DNA of 64,000 nt from SIG299 sp964544055 (GTDB lineage: Bacteria > Bacillota > Clostridia > Lachnospirales > Lachnospiraceae). The stretch spans positions 1 to 64,000 of the forward strand of contig CAZJAA010000013.1 in assembly GCA_964544055.1 (NCBI GenBank), in the 5' to 3' direction. Below are positions 1 through 6,801 of the stretch, in pieces. The number at the start of each line of letters is the position of its first letter. The stretch's first letter is position 1. The notes under the pieces were generated by a model. It did not search any database, was not told the origin of the DNA, and saw only the letters and a list, made by a program, of their open reading frames with translations. The translations under genes and the position numbers were made by a program.

Positions 1-1
1 G

Positions 2-94
2 CTAAGTTTAGAAAATAATTCAAACGAGCGCATTCAAATGGGTTTGGATGATATTTGCGAAAAGCACGAACTTCCAACAAAAGACGAGGAATAA
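2..94 (+). CDS. 3' end of an unrecognised gene (C-terminal 30 residues)
   Basis: An open frame enters from the left edge and stops at TAA 92-94. The visible tail is charged and hydrophilic, with asparagine and glutamate, and ends in TKDEE. No family can be named from 30 residues. The gene is on the same strand as the NUDIX gene but separated by about 345 nt that contain a repeat element and a probable promoter, so it is probably a separate transcript. It could also be a chance open frame, since the start is not visible. Confidence 0.45.
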   Translation, partial: LSLENNSNERIQMGLDDICEKHELPTKDEE

Positions 95-148
95 CAAGGA
101 GATTTGTCTACAAACTAATTTGACACCCATGTCTTGCTACACTATTGT

Positions 149-256
149 CCGTGATTCATGTGTGGCGTGGCACTAATCACCTTATGTAAGCAAGTCCCCA
201 GTCTTTCAAGCAATCCTGCATTCTGTTTACTTACATAAGGCTGAAGAGTTACATTA
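149..256 (+). repeat. Intergenic hairpin element, copy 1
   Basis: The left flank GTGGCGTGGCACTAATCA (162-179) is followed by the stem CCTTATGTAAG (180-190), pairing with CTTACATAAGG (230-240). Two nucleotides then lead to GAAGAGTTAC (243-252). Copies near 21.3 and 21.75 kb keep the same stem-NT-GAAnAGTTAC order with unrelated stem sequences. The rest of the 95-440 gap holds a possible promoter and a possible structured leader. Confidence 0.6.
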
Positions 257-281
257 AGTGCAAAATATTCGTATCTTTCTA

Positions 282-311
282 GTGACAAAATACACATTTT
301 TGTGGTAGAAT
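282..311 (+). promoter_or_regulatory. Possible promoter for the NUDIX gene
   Basis: GTGACA (282-287) and TAGAAT (306-311) are 18 nt apart. This resembles a vegetative sigma-A promoter but neither box is perfect. It would give a leader of about 120 nt before the NUDIX start. Confidence 0.35.
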
Positions 312-439
312 TGGTAAGGATAAACTATGCCGCAAAGAAAAAATGCTCTCTGGGGAAGTAACGGAGCAATTCACATATCCGCCAAGGGAAATATATCTTT
401 TCTCTTTGCCCCAACCTCAAATGTTATAAAGGAGTTTCC

Positions 440-1096
440 ATGAAGCCAGAAATAAAAAAAGAACAGGTCAAACCACTGTTTGAATCCAAGTTTATAAAAG
501 TATACGATTTACAATATGCCGAAGGGAAGCATTATTATGATGCCACCAGACGTTCCGCAGATGACCTGATGGCAATAAAATCCGAAGAAGAGATTAGGCA
601 GGCTCTTCCGGATGCCGTCACCTGTGTAGTAATTTTAACACAGCAGGAAGAAGAACCAAAGTTACTGCTTTCCTATGAATACCGCTACCCGGCTGGACAA
701 TTTCTTTTAAGTCCTCCTGCCGGACTGTTAGATCCGGAAGACAAAGATACCGTCCATCCATTGCTTGCTGCTGCAAAGCGGGAAATCAAAGAGGAGACCG
801 GACTTATCCCGTCAGAAGCAGACCGTCTGTTTACCATCAGTCCGCTGCTGTTTTCTACTCCCGGCATGACCGATGAAAGCAACGCTTTGGTCTGTGCTGT
901 AATAGAGCAAAAGAACACCTCTTCCCTTTCCCAGGAAGGTGCTGTAGGAAGCGAATGCTTCAACGGTTTTGAGCTTATCACAAAAGATACCGCCAAAAAG
1001 CTTCTTGCCGATGGCAGGGATAAAAACGGAATTTTCTATTCTGTCTTTACCTGGGCAGCACTCATGTATTTTGTATCCGATTTATGGAAGAACTGA
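440..1096 (+). CDS. NUDIX hydrolase, ADP-ribose pyrophosphatase-like
   Basis: This protein of 218 residues carries a clear NUDIX box: a glycine near residue 95, then REIKEETG around residues 114-121, matching the REUXEEXGU metal-binding core. NUDIX enzymes of this size usually hydrolyse ADP-ribose, ADP-glucose or related nucleoside diphosphates in the cytoplasm. The N-terminal beta-rich part (about residues 1-90) fits the ADP-ribose pyrophosphatase layout. A GGAG Shine-Dalgarno lies just before the ATG. The gene stands alone; the next gene starts 160 nt later. The exact substrate cannot be read from the sequence. Confidence 0.85.
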   Translation: MKPEIKKEQVKPLFESKFIKVYDLQYAEGKHYYDATRRSADDLMAIKSEEEIRQALPDAVTCVVILTQQEEEPKLLLSYEYRYPAGQFLLSPPAGLLDPEDKDTVHPLLAAAKREIKEETGLIPSEADRLFTISPLLFSTPGMTDESNALVCAVIEQKNTSSLSQEGAVGSECFNGFELITKDTAKKLLADGRDKNGIFYSVFTWAALMYFVSDLWKN

Positions 1097-1122
1097 TAAG
1101 CAAACGTCAAAATGCGAATCTC

Positions 1123-1140
1123 CGTTCCGGAACGTTTTTT
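1123..1140 (+). terminator. Weak terminator-like sequence after the NUDIX gene
   Basis: CGTTCCGGAACG is self-complementary (four pairs around CCGG) and is followed directly by six T residues. The stem is short, so this is only a possible terminator. Confidence 0.3.
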
Positions 1141-1255
1141 CGAATCAAACAAAAGAAGCAATCAACAATCCATGTGATTTATCACACTTCTGAAATACTT
1201 CATTGAAAATTTTCAGGAATATATGCCATAAAAAATGGGAGGTCGTGAGAATTTT

Positions 1256-2074
1256 ATGTTATATCATTACACTGATTTTACAGCATTTGACGGCATCATC
1301 CGCTGTGCCGAGCTGCGTCTGAACAATATTTTAAACATGAATGACGCTTCTGAAATGCGGCTTTTTATGAACGGCATCTGCAAGGCTGTCATCGAACGAC
1401 TGAAGGAAACCGGAGAAAGTACAAAGGTACGGGATGCCGAGCAGTTTTTCCACAGGGAAATGGAAAAGGAGTTTTACTATTCTGCCTATGCTGCCTGCTT
1501 CTCCAAATTCCGCGATGATGCTTCCCAATGGGAACGTTATGGACACTTTGGGCAGGGAGTCTGCATTGCTTTTCATGAAGACATGATGGAAAAAATGACC
1601 GGCGGAGCCGTATCCCTGCAGGAGGTTTACTATCAGGAGGATATGCGCGGACATCGTCTGGTGGATGACTTCTACACCCAGTTTACTTCGGTAGAAATGT
1701 CAGAAAACCTTCCAAAACTGCAAAGCCTGATGATTGAAGCCTGGATTCAGTCCGCTGCCTTTAAACATCCATCCTTTGCCAGCGAAAAGGAATCCCGCCT
1801 TGTCGTGTCCCCTTTCATCTCTAACGAGTTTGCTGTTGAACCAAAGTATCACGTTGCCAATGACCGCATCAAAAAGTACTATCCTCTGAACTTAAACCGT
1901 ATGTGCAGCCGTTTAAATATGCATCTTTCCGATTTGGTAGCAGAAATCATCATTGGTCCAACCTCGTCCCAGTCCCTGCCGATTTTACAGGACTATCTGG
2001 CAGACTGCGGTTTAAATGTCCTCAAAGAAAAAATCCATATGTCCAGCTGTCCGCTCAGAAAACCAACCTCATGA
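1256..2074 (+). CDS. DUF2971 family protein
   Basis: The N-terminus (LYHYTDFTAF, then RLNNILNMNDASEM) is the signature of DUF2971 (PF11185), a family of unknown biochemical function found scattered in bacteria, sometimes near defence or toxin genes. I chose the ATG at 1256 because family members begin at the LYHYT segment and GGGAGG lies upstream of it, although with a long 13-nt spacing. An in-frame ATG at 1235 would add seven residues and lacks a good ribosome site. No membrane segment or signal peptide is visible. The product is 272 residues and probably cytoplasmic. Confidence 0.75.
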   Translation: MLYHYTDFTAFDGIIRCAELRLNNILNMNDASEMRLFMNGICKAVIERLKETGESTKVRDAEQFFHREMEKEFYYSAYAACFSKFRDDASQWERYGHFGQGVCIAFHEDMMEKMTGGAVSLQEVYYQEDMRGHRLVDDFYTQFTSVEMSENLPKLQSLMIEAWIQSAAFKHPSFASEKESRLVVSPFISNEFAVEPKYHVANDRIKKYYPLNLNRMCSRLNMHLSDLVAEIIIGPTSSQSLPILQDYLADCGLNVLKEKIHMSSCPLRKPTS

Positions 2075-2122
2075 AGCACGAGTTGTTACTTTAAGCCTTT
2101 CTATTTTATAACTCGCTTTCCA

Positions 2123-2151
2123 TTGAACCAGCAGCGTAAATATGGTATAAT
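2123..2151 (+). promoter_or_regulatory. Sigma-A promoter for the amylase gene
   Basis: TTGAAC (2123-2128) and TATAAT (2146-2151) are separated by exactly 17 nt. The -10 box lies inside the left arm of a perfect palindrome, so the promoter is a good candidate for repressor control. Confidence 0.7.
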
Positions 2152-2170
2152 GTCCTTTGGACATTATACC
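2144..2170. promoter_or_regulatory. Perfect 27-bp palindrome over the -10 box (candidate operator)
   Basis: GGTATAATGTCC and GGACATTATACC flank a TTT centre. The palindrome covers the -10 box and the expected transcription start. Such placement is typical of repressor operators. No local regulator gene is visible. Confidence 0.5.
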
Positions 2171-2171
2171 G

Positions 2172-2213
2172 GCACCGATTTGCGTCCGAGCAGTGCGAGG
2201 ACGCAAATCGTGC
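2172..2213. repeat. Strong hairpin in the amylase leader
   Basis: GCACCGATTTGCGTCC (2172-2187) pairs with GGACGCAAATCGTGC (2199-2213), one base bulged, around a GAGCAGTGCGA loop. It would form in the 5' leader of the amylase mRNA. There is no T tract, so it is not an obvious terminator. It may be a repeat element or a leader structure. Confidence 0.5.
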
Positions 2214-2259
2214 GCAGATTATAAACTATAACATCATCGCACATGAGGAAGACAACATT

Positions 2260-3852
2260 ATGGATTGGTATGACGAGGCAATTTTTTATCACATATACCC
2301 ACTGGGACTTTCCGACGCTCCAAAACAAAATTCCTATACACAACCGGTACACCGTTTAAACACACTGCTTCCCTGGATTTCGCACATCAAATCCATTGGT
2401 TGCAATGCTCTTTACATTGGTCCGCTGTTTGAATCTGTCGGACATGGCTACGAAACTACCGACTACAAAAAGCTGGACAGCCGCCTTGGCACAAATGAGG
2501 ATTTAAAACATTTTGTTTCCGAGTGCCATACTCAGGGTGTCCGCGTTATTTTCGACGGTGTTTTTAACCACACCGGCAGGGATTTCTTTGCTTTTCAGGA
2601 TATCAGGAAAAACCGCGAGGCTTCCAACTATAAAGACTGGTACTGCAACGTAAATTTCTGGGGAAATAACGAATACAACGATGGATTTTCTTATGATAAC
2701 TGGGGTGGCTACAATCTTCTTGTAAAGCTGAACCAAAAAAATCCGGAGGTGCAGAATTATATTTGCAATATTCTTCGTTTCTGGGTTTCAGAATTTGATG
2801 TTGACGGCATCCGTCTGGATGCTGCAGATGTGCTGGACTTTTCTTTTATGCAGGCACTACGCCGCACCGCCAACGAAGTAAAGCCGGACTTCTGGCTGAT
2901 GGGTGAGGTGATTCATGGTGATTACAACCGTTGGGTCAATGAAGAAACCTTACATTCCGTCACCAATTACCAACTTCACAAAGCACTCTATTCCGGACAC
3001 AATGACCACAACTATTTTGAAATTGCCCATACGGTGAAACGTCTTTATGAAATGGGCGGCAACTGCACAAATGGTCTGAAGCTGTATAATTTTACAGACA
3101 ACCATGATGTAGAACGTATTTACACAAAGCTGCATAACAAAAACCACTTTTTCCCGGTGCACATTTTGCTGTACACTCTGCCTGGAATTCCGTCTGTTTA
3201 CTACGGCTCCGAATTTGGGATAGCAGGACGCAAAGAACAGTTTTCCGATGATTCGCTGCGTCCTGCACTTGCATTGGAGCAATATGCAGCTGCCCTGACT
3301 GAAAACCCATACACGCGCCTGATTGCTGCACTTGGAAGGCTGCGCCAGCATACCCCAGCACTTTCCTACGGCGAATACAGAGAACTGCTTCTTACCAACT
3401 GCCAGTATGCTTTTGCCAGAACCTGGCAGGGGCAATCCGTTCTCATTACCGTCAACAATGCAGATACCGCTTCCACCGTTACTATTCCGGCAGACAATTC
3501 CGCAGAATATACCGGAGGACTGACCGGCACGCAGGCAACAGCACAGAATGGCACCATTACCGTTACCATTCCGGCAAACTCCGGAGAAATCTGGATTCCA
3601 ACGCAGTTATATCAGGAACAACCGCAAACATATCAGCCACAGCCTGTTCAAAATCAAGAACCGGAGCAGCAACAGGTTCAGCAGCCGTCAAATCCTGATA
3701 AACCATATGAGGAAATGACAATTGAAGAACTGCAGGCAGCCATTTTAAACCTTCTTGCCCAAAATGGTCCGGTCACTGACCAGATGCGCCGTGATGTGAC
3801 TGAAAATGTCTATCCTAATTCTCTGTTGAACTGGATACGCAGCTTCCGCTAA
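2260..3852 (+). CDS. GH13 alpha-amylase family glycosidase with C-terminal extension
   Basis: This enzyme of 530 residues hydrolyses alpha-glucans. All GH13 signatures are present: DGVFNHTGRD (region I), GIRLDAAD with the nucleophile Asp near residue 187, GEVIHG with the acid/base Glu near 216, and FTDNHD near 280 with the third acid. There is no signal peptide, so it acts in the cytoplasm, probably on imported or stored maltodextrins. After the barrel and a small beta domain (to about 450) comes a Gln/Pro-rich linker (about 450-485) and a helical tail of about 45 residues starting PYEEMTIEEL. The tail is not a usual amylase part. GAGGAA precedes the ATG. Confidence 0.9.
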   Translation: MDWYDEAIFYHIYPLGLSDAPKQNSYTQPVHRLNTLLPWISHIKSIGCNALYIGPLFESVGHGYETTDYKKLDSRLGTNEDLKHFVSECHTQGVRVIFDGVFNHTGRDFFAFQDIRKNREASNYKDWYCNVNFWGNNEYNDGFSYDNWGGYNLLVKLNQKNPEVQNYICNILRFWVSEFDVDGIRLDAADVLDFSFMQALRRTANEVKPDFWLMGEVIHGDYNRWVNEETLHSVTNYQLHKALYSGHNDHNYFEIAHTVKRLYEMGGNCTNGLKLYNFTDNHDVERIYTKLHNKNHFFPVHILLYTLPGIPSVYYGSEFGIAGRKEQFSDDSLRPALALEQYAAALTENPYTRLIAALGRLRQHTPALSYGEYRELLLTNCQYAFARTWQGQSVLITVNNADTASTVTIPADNSAEYTGGLTGTQATAQNGTITVTIPANSGEIWIPTQLYQEQPQTYQPQPVQNQEPEQQQVQQPSNPDKPYEEMTIEELQAAILNLLAQNGPVTDQMRRDVTENVYPNSLLNWIRSFR

Positions 3853-3862
3853 AACAAAAATA

Positions 3863-3930
3863 ATGCTGCCGTAGTTACGATTTCCTCGCAGTTACGGCAG
3901 CATATTATAATTCAGATTGTTTTTTTCTGT
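3863..3930 (+). terminator. Terminator between the amylase gene and tldE
   Basis: ATGCTGCCGTA and TACGGCAGCAT form an 11-bp stem, and a T7 run follows about 20 nt later. It lies between convergent genes and could serve both. Confidence 0.6.
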
Positions 3931-3954
3931 ATTCCGTGTTCCAACATAACCGGA

Positions 3955-5304
3955 TTATTTTCCAGCCACTGTCATTTCCTTTAATAACACCGATGGAGAA
4001 CCACTTCTGGAATCACCAAGTGCAAACGGATTGAACTTTAAGTCTTCCCCAATGCGCACGATTTCTTTGAGAAGTGTAAAGAAGTTGCCGGACACCGTAA
4101 TATTTTTTACCGGTCGGCCCTTTTTGCCATTTTCAATCATAAAACCGGAGGCTGCCAGAGAGAAATCACCAGTAATCGCATTCGCTCCGGCATGCATTCC
4201 TTCTACACTGGTGATATAAATTCCGTTTCCGGCATCTTTCATCAAATCCTCCAAGGTACCCTGACCTGGATTAATGAAAAAGCTGAACGGACTGATACCA
4301 ACATTAGAAGCATAGGAAGCCTTCTTTCCGTTACCAGTTGACTTTACGCCTGCGGCGGCAGCTGTCTTTAAGTTATGCAGCAGCGTCACAAAGGTTCCGT
4401 TTTCAATGACATTCTTTTTATAGGTTGCCACACCTTCCGCATCAAAGGTTGCCGGCACAAGGGCATCCTCACGCATTGGGTCATCTGTCAGGGTAACAAT
4501 ATCCGAAGCAATTTTTTCCCCTTCTTTGCCCTTTAACAGGGAAAGCCCTTTCTGGGCAGCTTCTGCCGAAAATACAGATGAGTAGGTAGTCAGCATACTT
4601 GCCATTACCTTATTGGAAAAAACAACCGGATATTTGCCGCTTGGCACGGACTCTGCACCAATCGTTTCCACGGCATCTTTTACGGCTTCGCCGGCAATTT
4701 TTTCTACATCAAAGGAAGTAAAGCTGCCGGAAGCAATGTCCATCCCATCATAGCGTTCCTCGCCCTCTGCCACAACAGCCATACCATAGGTATAAGCAAA
4801 CGAAGCACTGTCTTCCAAATCCAGTCCGTTCGAGTTGTAAAGTGCGGATTTGCTTTCTGCAAAGCCGGCATACGCCTGTGTTCCATCTACAACTCGCTCA
4901 TCTGTTTTATACAACTGTTTCTGCAGGGAAAGAGAAAAATCAATCAGCTCCGCTGCGGTCGGAAGCTTATTTTCCTTTTTGTCAAGCACCGCATAAGTAT
5001 CCCCTTTCGTATAAATAAAGGACGGTTCTTCACTTTCGATTGTTTTTGCGTTTTCCATGGCACGTTCTACCACAGAAGCTGCCTCTTCTTCCGATAAATG
5101 CTCCGTGGAGGCATAACCCATCTTTCCATTCACCAGACATTTAAAACATACACCCAGACCAGAGTTTGTATTAAATCCCTTTACCTCGGTTTTGAAAATC
5201 TCCGTCTGTGTCTGAGCCGACTCCTGATAATAAAGCTCATAATCTTTAATATCGTTTGCTTTTGCAGCACAAATCACTGCCTGCTTAAATTCCTGATAAT
5301 TCAT
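3955..5304 (-). CDS. tldE: TldE/PmbA family protein, partner of TldD
   Basis: This protein of 449 residues belongs to the PmbA/TldE half of the TldD-TldE metalloprotease. TldE lacks the metal-binding HExxxH motif and completes the active complex with TldD. Recognisable parts include the N-terminal stretch ending EIFKTEVKGF and the C-terminal GDFSLAASGFMIENG. It follows tldD with a single nucleotide between stop and start, and AGGAGG lies at the end of tldD, so the two are co-translated from one message. In E. coli the pair degrades unfolded peptides and processes microcin B17. Whether it acts on the RiPP encoded 10 kb away is unknown. Confidence 0.85.
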   Translation of the reverse strand: MNYQEFKQAVICAAKANDIKDYELYYQESAQTQTEIFKTEVKGFNTNSGLGVCFKCLVNGKMGYASTEHLSEEEAASVVERAMENAKTIESEEPSFIYTKGDTYAVLDKKENKLPTAAELIDFSLSLQKQLYKTDERVVDGTQAYAGFAESKSALYNSNGLDLEDSASFAYTYGMAVVAEGEERYDGMDIASGSFTSFDVEKIAGEAVKDAVETIGAESVPSGKYPVVFSNKVMASMLTTYSSVFSAEAAQKGLSLLKGKEGEKIASDIVTLTDDPMREDALVPATFDAEGVATYKKNVIENGTFVTLLHNLKTAAAAGVKSTGNGKKASYASNVGISPFSFFINPGQGTLEDLMKDAGNGIYITSVEGMHAGANAITGDFSLAASGFMIENGKKGRPVKNITVSGNFFTLLKEIVRIGEDLKFNPFALGDSRSGSPSVLLKEMTVAGK

Positions 5305-5305
5305 A

Positions 5306-6688
5306 CTAGCGTCCTCCTACTGTAATGGATGATACACGGATGAGCGGCTGACCGACATCCGTTGGAATGCTGCCGGAGGAAGCTCCGCACATACCCTGTC
5401 CACGGTCTAAGTTTTTGCCTACCATGTCAATATTCATCAGAATATCGGAGCCCTTGCCAATTAAACTGGCACCGCGCACTGCTTCACGGATTTCTCCGTT
5501 TTTAATAAGATAGCCTTCTGCTACGGAGAAATTAAACTGACCGGTCAGCGGATTTACGGAACCACCGCCCATTTTCTTGGCATACAGACCATTTTCAATG
5601 GAAGCAATTATGTCCTTATCTTCGTCCTGACCTGCTGCAATAAAAGTGTTTGTCATACGGGAGGTTGGCTCATACTCGTAGCTCTGGCGGCGGCTATTGC
5701 CGGTTGGTGCCATGCCCATACGTCTGCCGTTTAACTTATCTACCATATAGGATTTTAAAATACCGTTTTCAATCAGCACATTACGGTGGGACGGCGTACC
5801 CTCATCATCTATATTGATGGAGCCCCAGCCGTTTGGAATGGTACCGTCATCAATTGCGGTTACCTTTTCATTTGCAATCTGCTGTCCTAGCTTTCCGCCA
5901 AACACAGACTGACCAAGTGCCACACAGGAGGCTTCTAAGGCATGGCCACAGGCTTCATGGAAAATAACACCGCCGAAAGCATTTTCAATGGCAACCGGCA
6001 TTACGCCGGCATCTATGTAACCGGCATTTAACATGGTAATTGCCTGTCGGGCTGCCTCTGTGCCAACCTCCTTTGGTGGGAACATATCAAACAGTTCCAT
6101 GCCGACTCTTGCACCCGGACTGCAGCTGCCGGTCTGGTTTTCACCGTTTTTGCTTGCAATGGCATTGACAGCCAGCCTTGTCCGTATCTGACGATCCTCC
6201 GCAAACAGACCTTCACTGTTTGCAATCATGATGTTATGGTCTACGTCCAGAAAATATCCGGTTACCTGAGAGATATCCTGATGATAATTTTTAGCTGCAA
6301 GACATGCTTCCCGTAAAAACTCTGCTTTACTGGAATTTTCTACCGATACCGGCACAATTTTTACCGGATGAATGTCACCGAATCTGCGCTCTCTGAGCAC
6401 TAAATTCTGAATCATCGGACTTCCAACGCCAAGAGCCTCTGCCACTCTTCTTGCACAGGCAAGGATGGCACCTCTTTCTAACGAGGAAGTGGAACCGGAC
6501 ACACAGCGGGTTCCCTGAAATACACGGATACCCACACCTGCAATTACCTTGTCCTCAATCTTGTCTACCTTGGCAGAAACCATCTGCATCGTCTTATGAT
6601 TGGTGTGTTCTGCAAACACCTCCGCATAATCTGCACCGGTGGATAATGCAATCCCCAGTGCTTCCTTTACCAGACTTTGTGGTAACAT
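5306..6688 (-). CDS. tldD: TldD metalloprotease subunit
   Basis: This protein of 460 residues has the zinc motif HEACGHALEA at about residue 246, the HExxxH signature of TldD. Other family landmarks are INIDDEGTPS and the C-terminal GMCGASSGSIPTDVGQP. It forms a heteromeric exopeptidase-like complex with TldE, encoded directly downstream. The length is normal for the family. The start has an AGGA-type ribosome site. The genes lie downstream of clpB on the same strand, with a hairpin in between. Confidence 0.9.
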   Translation of the reverse strand: MLPQSLVKEALGIALSTGADYAEVFAEHTNHKTMQMVSAKVDKIEDKVIAGVGIRVFQGTRCVSGSTSSLERGAILACARRVAEALGVGSPMIQNLVLRERRFGDIHPVKIVPVSVENSSKAEFLREACLAAKNYHQDISQVTGYFLDVDHNIMIANSEGLFAEDRQIRTRLAVNAIASKNGENQTGSCSPGARVGMELFDMFPPKEVGTEAARQAITMLNAGYIDAGVMPVAIENAFGGVIFHEACGHALEASCVALGQSVFGGKLGQQIANEKVTAIDDGTIPNGWGSINIDDEGTPSHRNVLIENGILKSYMVDKLNGRRMGMAPTGNSRRQSYEYEPTSRMTNTFIAAGQDEDKDIIASIENGLYAKKMGGGSVNPLTGQFNFSVAEGYLIKNGEIREAVRGASLIGKGSDILMNIDMVGKNLDRGQGMCGASSGSIPTDVGQPLIRVSSITVGGR

Positions 6689-6732
6689 AGCAATCCTCCA
6701 TTCCGTAACTTTTTTATACTACCAAACAGCAA

Positions 6733-6762
6733 AAGTGGGGCTGTAAATAGTTACAGCCCCAG
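6733..6762 (-). terminator. Hairpin downstream of clpB
   Basis: TGGGGCTGTAA and TTACAGCCCCA form an 11-bp stem around a 4-nt loop. On the minus strand it is followed by CTTTTGCTGTTT, a moderate U-rich tail. It probably ends the clpB message before tldD. Confidence 0.55.
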
Positions 6763-6801
6763 TCTATTGTCTTGACTTTATGTTACTGCAAAATCAACTT
6801 T

